Assembly (NCBI GenBank): GCA_002368805.1
Contig: DFFH01000038.1
Location: 1 to 8,970, forward strand
Direction: 5' to 3'
Origin: Mageeibacillus sp. UBA3781
GTDB taxonomy: Bacteria > Bacillota > Clostridia > Saccharofermentanales > Saccharofermentanaceae
DNA: 8,970 nucleotides
In this document: one piece after another, positions 1 through 6,639 of the stretch
How the letters are laid out: every line of letters starts with the position of its first letter
Numbering within the stretch: position 1 is the stretch's first letter
Notes under the pieces: generated by a model
Told to the model about the DNA's origin: nothing
Databases searched by the model: none
Seen by the model: the letters and a program-made list of their open reading frames with translations, nothing else
Position numbers and translations under genes: made by a program

Positions 1-288
1 TTATCTCTTCTTCAGTTCCTCTTCCACTTCCTCAGGGGTAATGCCCATCTGCGCCATCATGACGAGAGCGTGGTAGAAAAGATCAGCGAGCTCCTGGATC
101 GTATTCTCCTTGTCGCCCTTGGATGCGGAGATGATCGCCTCGATCGCTTCTTCACCGACTTTCTTGCCGATCTTCTCGATTCCCTTATCAAAAAGATAGT
201 TGGTATAAGAACCATCTATCGGGTTTGCTTTTCTGTCGAGAATCAGGTTATACAAATCTTTACTAACGTTTGTGCTGTTTGAGTCCAT
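1..288 (-). CDS. hisE: Phosphoribosyl-ATP pyrophosphatase (HisE)
   Basis: HisE hydrolyses phosphoribosyl-ATP to phosphoribosyl-AMP and pyrophosphate, step 2 of histidine synthesis, in the cytoplasm. The protein has 95 residues, the usual size for a stand-alone HisE. It shows the all-alpha MazG-like metal-binding pattern: E46-E47-x2-E50 within KVGEEAIEA, then E66-x2-D69 within ELADLFYH. The N-terminal SYTNYLFDKG stretch (27-36) is also typical. The ATG at 288 is preceded by a GAGGGAG ribosome binding site about 9 bases upstream. The gene lies 37 bases after hisF-hisI, so the enzyme acting just before the HisI domain is made separately. In many bacteria HisE is instead fused to HisI. The TAA stop is the first three bases of the window, so the gene is complete, but whether the operon continues beyond it cannot be seen. 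Confidence 0.95.
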   Translation of the reverse strand: MDSNSTNVSKDLYNLILDRKANPIDGSYTNYLFDKGIEKIGKKVGEEAIEAIISASKGDKENTIQELADLFYHALVMMAQMGITPEEVEEELKKR

Positions 289-325
289 CTTTCAGTCTCC
301 CTCTTTTTCTCTTTTATTCTGTCAC

Positions 326-1504
326 TCAACCGAGATCGATATCCGTAAAGAAGCAGCTGTGGTTGCCGGTGTGGCATGCCGCTCCATCCTGGTCAATGTA
401 GAATAACAGGGTATCACGGTCGCAGTCAAGAGATGCTCTCTTCACATGCTGGTAGTGACCGGATGTCTCCCCCTTGAGCCACAGCGAATTTCTGGATCTT
501 GAGTGATAGTGCATCAGCTTTGTCTCCAAGGTCTTTTCCAAAGACTCGTAGTCCATGTAAGCCATCATGAGAACATCTTTCGTGGAGTCCTCTACGACGA
601 TCGCAGGAACCAGGCCCTGCTTATCCTTCTTCAGGGACTGCCAGAGTTTAAGAGCCGGAGTCAGTGTCCGTACCGGGATACCTCTGCCCGCAAGATATTC
701 TTTCAGGTCTTCGATGCGGATCTCGCCGAAGTGGAAAAGGCTCGCTGCCAGTACGGCATCTGCGCCACCGTCCACGATTCCGTCATAGAAGTCTTCCATC
801 TTGCCGGCACCGCCACTGGCAATGACCGGAATCGAAACTGCGTCGGCGATCGCACGGGTGATCACATTATCAAAGCCGCTCTTCGTACCGTCACGGTCCA
901 GACTGGTCAGCAGGATCTCGCCTGCTCCCAGGGACTCGACTTTCTTTGCCCACTCGACCGCATCAAGGCCGGTAGCCTTCGTTCCTCCGGCAACTACGAC
1001 TTCATAGCCGCTCGGGAACTTGCTGTTATCTTCTTCATTTGCATTCTCGTCGATGCCCTTAAAGTCTGCATCCACGCTGGCAATACGGATCTTGCCGCCG
1101 GATCTCTCGCGGACGTCGATCGCCACGACCACGCACTGGGAACCGAACTTCTCACTGGCACGCTTGACCAGTTCCGGATCTTTTACTGCGGCGGAATTCA
1201 GGGAGATCTTGTCCGCGCCGGCATTTAAGATCTCTCGGATATCCTCAAGAGAGCGGATACCGCCGCCGACGGTAAACGGGATGAAGACCTGCTCGGCTAC
1301 ACTCTTGACCATATCGACCACAGTGCCTCTGCCTTCGACCGTTGCGGAAATGTCCAGAAATACCAGTTCGTCAGCGCCGGCTTCGTTATATGCCTTGGCA
1401 CACTCGACCGGATCTCCGGCATCACGGAGTGCGATAAAGTTCGTGCCCTTTACGACACGGCCGTTCTTAACATCCAGACATGGAATGATTCTTTTACTGA
1501 TCAT
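326..1504 (-). CDS. hisF-hisI: HisF-HisI fusion: IGP synthase cyclase subunit plus phosphoribosyl-AMP cyclohydrolase
   Basis: This 392-residue protein joins two histidine enzymes. Residues 1 to about 280 are a HisF TIM barrel, the cyclase subunit that takes PRFAR and ammonia from HisH to imidazole-glycerol phosphate and AICAR. D11 (PCLDVKNGR) and D130 (VVVAIDV) match the two catalytic aspartates of the family, and TVGGGIR, LTSLDRDGTKSG and ASGGAG are the usual phosphate-binding loops. Residues from about 285 to 392 are HisI, which opens the ring of phosphoribosyl-AMP. They carry VLMMAYM, SRSRNSLWLKGETSG, a DCDRD metal site and CHTGNHSC. C361, C377 and C384 keep the 16- and 7-residue spacing of the family's zinc cysteines. 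There is almost no linker. I chose the ATG at 1504 because it begins the canonical MISKRIIPCLDV and has an AAAGGA site 8-9 bases upstream. An in-frame ATG at 1534 would add ten unrelated residues. The HisF domain has an extra segment of about 27 residues near 145-172. Confidence 0.94.
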   Translation of the reverse strand: MISKRIIPCLDVKNGRVVKGTNFIALRDAGDPVECAKAYNEAGADELVFLDISATVEGRGTVVDMVKSVAEQVFIPFTVGGGIRSLEDIREILNAGADKISLNSAAVKDPELVKRASEKFGSQCVVVAIDVRERSGGKIRIASVDADFKGIDENANEEDNSKFPSGYEVVVAGGTKATGLDAVEWAKKVESLGAGEILLTSLDRDGTKSGFDNVITRAIADAVSIPVIASGGAGKMEDFYDGIVDGGADAVLAASLFHFGEIRIEDLKEYLAGRGIPVRTLTPALKLWQSLKKDKQGLVPAIVVEDSTKDVLMMAYMDYESLEKTLETKLMHYHSRSRNSLWLKGETSGHYQHVKRASLDCDRDTLLFYIDQDGAACHTGNHSCFFTDIDLG

Positions 1505-1519
1505 TGGCTTTATCCTTTC

Positions 1520-1565
1520 TGCGGATCTCCGCATACACTTCTTTCTTATAGTGCCCGAAAAGCAC
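1520..1565 (-). other. Two small inverted repeats in the hisH to hisF-hisI gap
   Basis: The 70-base gap between the hisH stop and the hisF-hisI start holds two short inverted repeats. One is a 6-bp stem, TGCGGA/TCCGCA, at 1520-1533, immediately upstream of the AAAGGA ribosome binding site of hisF-hisI. The other is a 4-bp GTGC/GCAC repeat at 1551-1554 and 1562-1565. Neither is followed by a T-run on the coding strand, so neither looks like a terminator. They could affect mRNA stability or reinitiation. This assignment rests on visible complementarity only. Confidence 0.35.
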
Positions 1566-1574
1566 CCTCACTTC

Positions 1575-2180
1575 TTACTTTATCTGCTTTGCCCAGCGGT
1601 CGAGGATCCGAAGTCCCACTTCACCGCTCTTTTCCGGGTGGAACTGGCAGGCAAAGACATTATCTCTTCTGACGCTGCAGCAGTAATCGATCCCGTAATT
1701 CACGGTCGCCGCGACGTCTTCTTCTCTTTCCGGCACACAGTAGTAAGAGTGCACGAAGTACACATACTGTCCGTCCGGGAGGATCTCATTTCTGGAAGAA
1801 AGCGAGTTCCAGCCGATCTGCGGGATCTTAAGTCCCATGCCGGACGGAAAGCGGACCACACGTCCCGGAAGGACCGAGAGTCCTTTTACCGGTTCCCCGC
1901 CAAAAGATTCTTCGGAAGAATCAAAGAGCATCTGCATTCCGAGGCAGATGCCGAGGAATGGCTTGCCCGTAGCGATATACTCGTGTACGACTTTGTCGAG
2001 TCCCCTTGAGGACAGCGCTTCCATCGCCGCGCCGATCGCGCCGACGCCGGGAAGAACAACGCCGTCCGCGTCCATGACGCGGGCGGGGTCGTTAGTGATC
2101 TCACTTTCGTAACCTAAGAATGCCAGTGCTTTTTGCACAGATCCTAAGTTACCCATTCCATAATCGATAATAGCGATCAT
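1575..2180 (-). CDS. hisH: Imidazole glycerol phosphate synthase, glutaminase subunit (HisH)
   Basis: HisH is a class I glutamine amidotransferase. It releases ammonia from glutamine and passes it into the HisF barrel, where PRFAR is converted to imidazole-glycerol phosphate and AICAR. The 201 residues match the family length. The nucleophile is C79 in GICLGMQ, completed by H181 and E183 in QFHPEKSG. DYGMGNLGSV (6-15), the oxyanion-strand region PGVGAIG (44-50) and KIPQIGWNSL (118-127) are family landmarks. The last has Q where many homologues have H, a substitution I regard as tolerated. The ATG at 2180 overlaps the purC stop by four bases (ATGA), which suggests translational coupling to purC. 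Its partner HisF is encoded next, after a 70-base gap. Many Firmicute operons place hisA at that spot; here it is absent. Confidence 0.96.
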   Translation of the reverse strand: MIAIIDYGMGNLGSVQKALAFLGYESEITNDPARVMDADGVVLPGVGAIGAAMEALSSRGLDKVVHEYIATGKPFLGICLGMQMLFDSSEESFGGEPVKGLSVLPGRVVRFPSGMGLKIPQIGWNSLSSRNEILPDGQYVYFVHSYYCVPEREEDVAATVNYGIDYCCSVRRDNVFACQFHPEKSGEVGLRILDRWAKQIK

Positions 2181-3064
2181 GCAAGCTCCTTACCAGTCAG
2201 CAGGCGATAGCACTCTCTGTACTTCTCTGCGGTCTTGTTGATGATCTCCTCCGGAAGTGTCGGAGCCGGATATGTCTTATCCCAATCGAGAGTCTCCAGC
2301 CACTCACGCAGATACTGCTTGTCGAAGCTCTTCTGTGCACGGCCCGGCTCGTAATCGGAAAGATCCCAGAAACGGGAGGAGTCCGGTGTGAACATCTCAT
2401 CGGCGACGACGAGCTTTCCGTCGATCTTACCGAACTCGAACTTGGTGTCGGCAAGGATCAATCCGCGGGTAAGAGCATACTCGGAAACCTTGGTATAAAG
2501 AGCGAGAGCGGCATCTTTCAGTGCTTTTGCATCTTCTTGCCCGAGAAGATCGATGAGCTGCTCGTAGGTGATGTTGATATCGTGTCCCTCATCCGCCTTC
2601 GTGGAAGGAGTAAACAGCGGCTCCGGCAGCTTGTCGCCCTGACGGAGTCCCTCCGGCATCTTCATGCCGCCGACGGTACCCTTTGCCTTGTACTCTTTAA
2701 GAGCGGAGCCCTCGAGGTAGCCTCTGACGATGCACTCTGCCGGAAGCATATTGACCTTCTTGACCAGCATGGATCTTCCGCGGAGCTCTTTCTCGTACTT
2801 ATCGAGGCCCATCGGGTATTCCTTCGGATCAGTGGTGATAACATGGTTCGGGATCACATCCTTCGTAAAATCAAACCAGAAAGCGGAGATCGAGCTTAAG
2901 ACCTTGCCCTTATCCGGGATGCACTCGTCAAATACGACGTCGAATGCGGAGATACGGTCGGTAACGACCATCAGGAGGGAATCTCCCAGATCGTAAACAT
3001 TTCTGACCTTACCTTTGACGAATACCGGTAAATCAATAAAATCAGTGTCTCTTAATGTTGCCAT
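2177..3064 (-). CDS. purC: Phosphoribosylaminoimidazole-succinocarboxamide (SAICAR) synthase (PurC)
   Basis: PurC joins CAIR and aspartate using ATP to make SAICAR, which PurB then cleaves to AICAR and fumarate in purine synthesis. At 295 residues it belongs to the longer form of the family (about 290-300 residues, as in mycobacteria and yeast Ade1) rather than the ~240-residue form of Bacillus or E. coli. Both family signatures are present: LPAECIVRGYLEGSA (107-121) and LADTKFEFG (204-212). KGKVRNVYDLGD (17-28), VTDRISAFDVV (34-44) and FTPSTKADEGHD (151-162) form the nucleotide and substrate sites. The ATG at 3064 has a GAGGA ribosome binding site about 8 bases upstream. A purine gene inside a his operon is unusual. 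Its stop overlaps the hisH start, and HisH/HisF release AICAR, so co-expression would balance AICAR supply. That purpose is inferred. Confidence 0.96.
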   Translation of the reverse strand: MATLRDTDFIDLPVFVKGKVRNVYDLGDSLLMVVTDRISAFDVVFDECIPDKGKVLSSISAFWFDFTKDVIPNHVITTDPKEYPMGLDKYEKELRGRSMLVKKVNMLPAECIVRGYLEGSALKEYKAKGTVGGMKMPEGLRQGDKLPEPLFTPSTKADEGHDINITYEQLIDLLGQEDAKALKDAALALYTKVSEYALTRGLILADTKFEFGKIDGKLVVADEMFTPDSSRFWDLSDYEPGRAQKSFDKQYLREWLETLDWDKTYPAPTLPEEIINKTAEKYRECYRLLTGKELA

Positions 3065-3104
3065 GTTTTTATCCTCACTTTTTATAAGATACTAAGTTGT
3101 TGCG

Positions 3105-3119
3105 GGCGGCCGCACCGCC
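3105..3119 (-). other. GC-rich inverted repeat upstream of purC
   Basis: In the 58-base gap between the unknown gene and purC, GGCGG and CCGCC form a 5-bp GC-only stem with a 5-base loop. It is followed on the coding strand by a mixed, moderately AT-rich stretch without a T-run, so it is not a convincing terminator. It could stabilise the upstream mRNA end or partly polarise expression, or it may be chance. The same bases include an eight-base GCGGCCGC palindrome. Confidence 0.3.
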
Positions 3120-3122
3120 TCT

Positions 3123-3533
3123 TTATTCTTCCTCGTCTTTGAATTCTCCGAGGATCTCCATGTTGTCGAATTCATCGACGAACATACTCACTTCCTTTTC
3201 GATGCCGCTGGCCACGATCCCGACGATCAGATCCAACGCGATACCGTCATCCGTCATCTCGGCGTAGCAGCGCAGAACGGCGATCTCAGCAGGCCGAAGC
3301 TCGATCCGGGACTCGCCATCGACTGTCCAGTCCGAATCCGAGGAGGACAGAAGGTCACAGATATCCTGACCTTTCCCGTTCAGCCACTCGATCCTCTGGC
3401 GAAGCTCCACCGTGCGCTTGATGAACTCAAGTTCATCTTTTGCCTGCGCAAGTACCGTGACCTTCTCATCGAGTATGTCCGAGGGTACCTCCCAGGCTTC
3501 GAAATCTTCGTTATATCTATACTTATCGCTCAT
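3123..3533 (-). CDS. Uncharacterised acidic protein inside the his operon
   Basis: I do not recognise this 136-residue protein. It is strongly acidic: 36 Asp/Glu against 14 Lys/Arg by my count, ending in FKDEEE. There is no signal peptide and no membrane span, so it should be cytoplasmic. Residues from about 25 to 62 look like an amphipathic helix (AKDELEFIKRTVELRQRIEW), possibly a coiled coil. A Ser/Asp-rich turn (SSSDSDW, 63-69) follows, then a mixed region with a hydrophobic patch, ALDLIVGIVASGI (99-111). There are two cysteines (C59, C89) and no metal-binding cluster. It is not a truncated HisA: there are no TIM-barrel phosphate loops, and it is about half the length. The ATG at 3533 lies two bases after the hisB stop and has an AAGGGAG site inside the end of hisB, which argues for real, coupled translation. 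Codon use resembles its neighbours. It could be a small regulator or a partner of an operon enzyme, but nothing in the sequence decides this. Confidence 0.75.
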   Translation of the reverse strand: MSDKYRYNEDFEAWEVPSDILDEKVTVLAQAKDELEFIKRTVELRQRIEWLNGKGQDICDLLSSSDSDWTVDGESRIELRPAEIAVLRCYAEMTDDGIALDLIVGIVASGIEKEVSMFVDEFDNMEILGEFKDEEE

Positions 3534-3535
3534 GA

Positions 3536-4126
3536 TCAGAGCACTCCCTTAGTGGAAGGGATCTGGTCTTTGAACTTCTCGTCTATTCCCGCCGCGATAC
3601 GAAGCGCTCTGGCAAAGGCCTTGAACATCGCCTCGATCTTGTGGTGGTCATTCGCTCCGTATTCGCACTTGAGGTGCAGTGTCAGTCCGGCATTAAAGGA
3701 AACGGCACGGAAGAATTCCTCGACCAGTTCTGTCGCAAATTCACCGACATATTCTCCGCCGAACTCTGCCTGAAGGACCAGAAACGGTCTTCCGGAAATA
3801 TCCAGCGAGCACTGTGCCAGTGCCTCATCCATCGGGATCGAGGAGAATCCGTAGCGGTTGATGCCTCGCTTCTCGCCGAGAGCTTCTGCCAGCATCTTTC
3901 CGATCACGATGCCGATGTCCTCGGTCGTGTGGTGTCCGTCCACATTAAGGTCTCCATCGCAGCGGATCATGAGATCCATACCGCTGTGCCGTGCCAGCAG
4001 GTCGAGCATGTGATCCAGAAAACCGATGCCGGTCGAAATGTCGCTGACACCCTTTCCGTCAAGCTCGATCGAACCCTTGATCTTCGTCTCTTTCGTGTTT
4101 CTTTCTGTTGAAGCACTTCTACTCAT
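3536..4126 (-). CDS. hisB: Imidazole-glycerol-phosphate dehydratase (HisB)
   Basis: HisB removes water from imidazole-glycerol phosphate to give imidazole-acetol phosphate, using a di-manganese site in a 24-subunit cytoplasmic assembly. The 196 residues correspond to the dehydratase alone, with no N-terminal phosphatase domain as in enterobacterial HisB. Metal-binding motifs are complete: H39 (GFLDHML), H65-H66-x2-E69 (DGHHTTEDIG) and H161-H162-x2-E165 (NDHHKIEAMFKAFARAL). Substrate-binding landmarks RYGF (91-94), PMDEAL (98-103), DISGRP (109-114) and the C-terminal PSTKGVL (190-196) are intact. The ATG at 4126 overlaps the hisC stop by four bases, implying coupled translation. Because the phosphatase domain is absent, histidinol-phosphate must be dephosphorylated by a separate enzyme, which is not encoded in this window. 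Confidence 0.97.
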   Translation of the reverse strand: MSRSASTERNTKETKIKGSIELDGKGVSDISTGIGFLDHMLDLLARHSGMDLMIRCDGDLNVDGHHTTEDIGIVIGKMLAEALGEKRGINRYGFSSIPMDEALAQCSLDISGRPFLVLQAEFGGEYVGEFATELVEEFFRAVSFNAGLTLHLKCEYGANDHHKIEAMFKAFARALRIAAGIDEKFKDQIPSTKGVL

Positions 4127-5208
4127 GCGTCTTTTCCTCCCGCGATCTCGTCGATCGCCTTAAGTAATGCATCCATCTCCTCATCCGTTCCGATGGTGAT
4201 ACGGAGATATCCGCTGATACGGGGCTTATTAAAATACCTTACCAGTATACCTTTCCCGCGCAGATTTGTGTAGATGGCTTCTGCCGTCATCTCCTTCGGC
4301 GCGGCAAAAAGGAAATTCGTCTTTGATACCGGGACCGTCCAGCCGCGGGAACGGAGTTCCTCCGCGATACGGTCTCTCGTCACGCAGATTTTCCTTACAT
4401 TGTCCATGACCCAGGCATCATCCGCGATAGCCACAGAAGCGATGCGCTGTGCGATGGCATCTACCGGATAGGAGTTAAAGGAATCCCTGATGCGGCAGAG
4501 TCCCTCGATCAGTTCCGGATCACCGATGGCAAATCCGAGACGAAGTCCCGCAAGAGAGTGAGACTTACTGAGCGTTCCTGTCACCAGGAGGTTTTTATAC
4601 TTCGGAAGAAGCGATCTTGCGGTCACTCCGGAGAAAGCGGCATAGGCCTCATCGACCAGAACCACATGATCCGGATTCGCCTGAAGGATCTTCTCGACAT
4701 CCGAAAGATCGAGAAGGATCGATGTGGGGGCATTCGGGTTCGCAAAAGCGACACCACCGCACTTTTCCTTACAAAAAGCATCGACATCGATACTGAAGTC
4801 CTCCCGGAGCGGGATCTTCTTCAGCGGGATGCTGTAGAGATCCGCATAGACAGGATAGAAGCTGTAAGAGATATCCGGCACCAGAAGCGGATCTGCATTC
4901 TTTCCGGACTCGAAGAAAGCCTGGAAAGAAAATGCCAGTACCTCGTCGGATCCGTTTCCGCAGAAGACCTGCTCCGGCGTAACTCCCAGGACTTTTGCCA
5001 GTTCCTCGCGGACGATGCGGGAGCTGGTCTCCGGGTATCTGGCAAGAGAGGAGATCTCGACCTCTTCCAGGACCTTTCTTACCTTCGGGGATGCCGGATA
5101 CGGATTCTCATTCGTATTCAGTTTGATGATCTTCTGCCCCGGTTTCGGCTGCTCGCCGGCCACATAGGGCTCGATGTTTCTCGTTTTTTCATTCCAAAAA
5201 CGGCTCAT
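4123..5208 (-). CDS. hisC: Histidinol-phosphate aminotransferase (HisC)
   Basis: HisC is a PLP-dependent fold-type I aminotransferase that converts imidazole-acetol phosphate and glutamate to histidinol phosphate and 2-oxoglutarate. The 361 residues are of normal length. The Schiff-base lysine is K215 in TLSKSHSLAGLRLGF. GNGSDE (84-89) contacts the cofactor phosphate. N158 (FANPNAPTS), D186 and Y189 (VDEAYAAF), R223 (GLRLGF) and R336 (YLRITIG) fill the expected cofactor and substrate positions. LNTNENPYPASP (30-41) is the typical substrate-lid region. The ATG at 5208 follows a GAGGAAAAAG stretch. Its stop overlaps the hisB start. HisC is separated from hisD by 69 bases containing a strong inverted repeat. 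HisC-like enzymes can also act on aromatic amino acids, but the location supports histidine synthesis. Confidence 0.96.
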   Translation of the reverse strand: MSRFWNEKTRNIEPYVAGEQPKPGQKIIKLNTNENPYPASPKVRKVLEEVEISSLARYPETSSRIVREELAKVLGVTPEQVFCGNGSDEVLAFSFQAFFESGKNADPLLVPDISYSFYPVYADLYSIPLKKIPLREDFSIDVDAFCKEKCGGVAFANPNAPTSILLDLSDVEKILQANPDHVVLVDEAYAAFSGVTARSLLPKYKNLLVTGTLSKSHSLAGLRLGFAIGDPELIEGLCRIRDSFNSYPVDAIAQRIASVAIADDAWVMDNVRKICVTRDRIAEELRSRGWTVPVSKTNFLFAAPKEMTAEAIYTNLRGKGILVRYFNKPRISGYLRITIGTDEEMDALLKAIDEIAGGKDA

Positions 5209-5236
5209 GGTTTCTTTTTCCTCATTTCTAATAACA

Positions 5237-5270
5237 GCCCGGTCCGTCGGACCTTCCCGGCAGACCGGGC
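5237..5270 (-). other. Strong inverted repeat with an alternative hairpin between hisD and hisC
   Basis: The gap holds an exact 8-bp inverted repeat, GCCCGGTC at 5237-5244 and GACCGGGC at 5263-5270, with an 18-base loop. The left arm can instead pair with the loop: GGTCC at 5241-5245 and GGACC at 5249-5253 form a second hairpin that excludes the first. On the coding strand the next bases are TGTTATTAG, not a T-run, so a classical terminator is unlikely. The plus strand has no clear T-run either. It may protect or separate mRNA segments so that hisC and later genes differ in level from hisZ-hisG-hisD. The function is inferred. Confidence 0.5.
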
Positions 5271-5277
5271 CTTCACT

Positions 5278-6576
5278 TTATTCTTCAAATCTTACGCGGA
5301 TGGCGCTGGCGTGACACTCCAGGCCCTCAGCGTCCGCAAATGCCGCCACATCCTTGTAGCACTCGCGGAGAGACTCTTCGTTATAGCGAAGGACCGAGAT
5401 CTTCTTAAAGAAGTCACCGGTATTAAGCGGCGAGAAGAATCTCGCGGTTCCGGATGTCGGAAGTGTGTGGTTCGGGCCGGCGAAATAGTCGCCCAGCGGC
5501 TCCGGTGTGTAGTTTCCGACGAAGATCGCACCTGCATTATTGATGCGGCCGATGTAGTTATCCGGATTCTCCACACAGAGTTCCAGGTGCTCCGGTGCCA
5601 GTTCCTCACTAAATGCAAGCGCGGCTTCCATATCATCCACGACCAGTATCGCACAGTAGGTGTCCAATGATTGGGACAGGATCTCTTTTCTGAGACTTTT
5701 TTCCGAGCGGCGGTCCACTGCTTCATATACAGCATCTGCCAGTTTCTCGCTCGTGGTAAGAAGGATCGCGGAAGCGAGCTTATCGTGCTCGGCCTGGGAC
5801 AGGAAGTCTGCCGCGACGAATTCCGGCACTGCGGAATCATCCGCGATGATCAGGATCTCACTCGGACCTGCGAACATATCGATATCGACCTGACCGAAGA
5901 CCAGGCGCTTCGCTGTATTTACATAGATATTGCCCGGGCCGCAGATCTTATCGACACGCGGGATCGACTCCGTACCATAGGCCATCGCAGCGATCGCCTG
6001 GGAACCGCCGACCTTATAGATCTCGGTAGCGCCGGCGATGCTGGCAGCAGCGAGGATAACAGGAGCGATAGAACCATCGGCACGCGGAGGTGTGCACAGT
6101 ACGATACGCGGGCATCCGGCAGCTCTTGCCGGGATAACATTCATGAGGACTGTGGACGGGAGCGGAGCTGTGCCGCCCGGTACATAGATACCTGCGACGC
6201 TGATCGGACGGACGCGCATGCCGATCTCCGAGCCTTTTGCCACATCCATCTTAAAGCCGGTCTCGACCTGTCTCTCGTGGAAGGCCAGGATATTGGCGGC
6301 TGCTTTCTTGATGACCTCGACCAGATTCGGATCAAGCGATGCGATCGCGTCAGCGATCTCCTGGTCTGTCACGCGGACATTGGAAGCATCGATGTCCGCC
6401 TTATCGAATTTCTTCGTGTACTTAAAGACTGCCGCATCGCCATTCTTCTTGATGTCATCGAGGACATCGTTTACGACGTCGATGATCGGGCCGAGTTCCA
6501 TCTTCCCGCGCATGCCGAGTTCTTCACATATCTTTTTCAGTTCGCCCTGCGGCGCTCTCATTTTCTTGCACTTCAT
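5278..6576 (-). CDS. hisD: Histidinol dehydrogenase (HisD)
   Basis: HisD is a zinc enzyme that oxidises L-histidinol to histidine in two NAD-dependent steps, the end of the pathway. Its 432 residues are full length. The zinc ligands of the E. coli enzyme align with Q261 and H264 (LSQAEHDKLASA), D363 (LGDYFAGPNHTLPT) and H422 (ECHASAIRVR). The catalytic pair is E329-H330 in APEHLEL. The NAD and substrate region includes YVPGGTAPLPST (131-142), GPGNIYV (213-219) and MFAGPSEILI (234-243). The ATG at 6576 is served by AAAGGA about 8 bases upstream. A later Met at residue 6 is possible but less well placed. hisG ends 63 bases upstream; a short AGCAG/CTGCT repeat (6634-6647) spans the hisG stop. 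Confidence 0.97.
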   Translation of the reverse strand: MKCKKMRAPQGELKKICEELGMRGKMELGPIIDVVNDVLDDIKKNGDAAVFKYTKKFDKADIDASNVRVTDQEIADAIASLDPNLVEVIKKAAANILAFHERQVETGFKMDVAKGSEIGMRVRPISVAGIYVPGGTAPLPSTVLMNVIPARAAGCPRIVLCTPPRADGSIAPVILAAASIAGATEIYKVGGSQAIAAMAYGTESIPRVDKICGPGNIYVNTAKRLVFGQVDIDMFAGPSEILIIADDSAVPEFVAADFLSQAEHDKLASAILLTTSEKLADAVYEAVDRRSEKSLRKEILSQSLDTYCAILVVDDMEAALAFSEELAPEHLELCVENPDNYIGRINNAGAIFVGNYTPEPLGDYFAGPNHTLPTSGTARFFSPLNTGDFFKKISVLRYNEESLRECYKDVAAFADAEGLECHASAIRVRFEE

Positions 6577-6639
6577 ATGTTTTTCCTTTCCAAAAGCACT
6601 ATCCTTTGTGCCTTCTTTATATTTCTCTGCAATAGCAGC

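Noticed and set aside
1505..1534. Alternative start of hisF-hisI at 1534
   Set aside because: It would add MRRSAERIKP ahead of the canonical HisF N-terminus, has only a weak upstream site, and its ATG lies inside a hairpin arm. The ATG at 1504 has AAAGGA and gives D11 at the family position.
5237..5270. Rho-independent terminator between hisD and hisC
   Set aside because: The stem is strong, but the following coding-strand bases (TGTTATTAG) lack a T-run, and the genes on both sides belong to the same pathway.
4558..5670. Open frame of 370 codons on the plus strand
   Set aside because: It is opposite hisC and hisD, with no motif, no promoter and no ribosome binding site. The same argument removes the 329-codon plus frame at 1020-2009.
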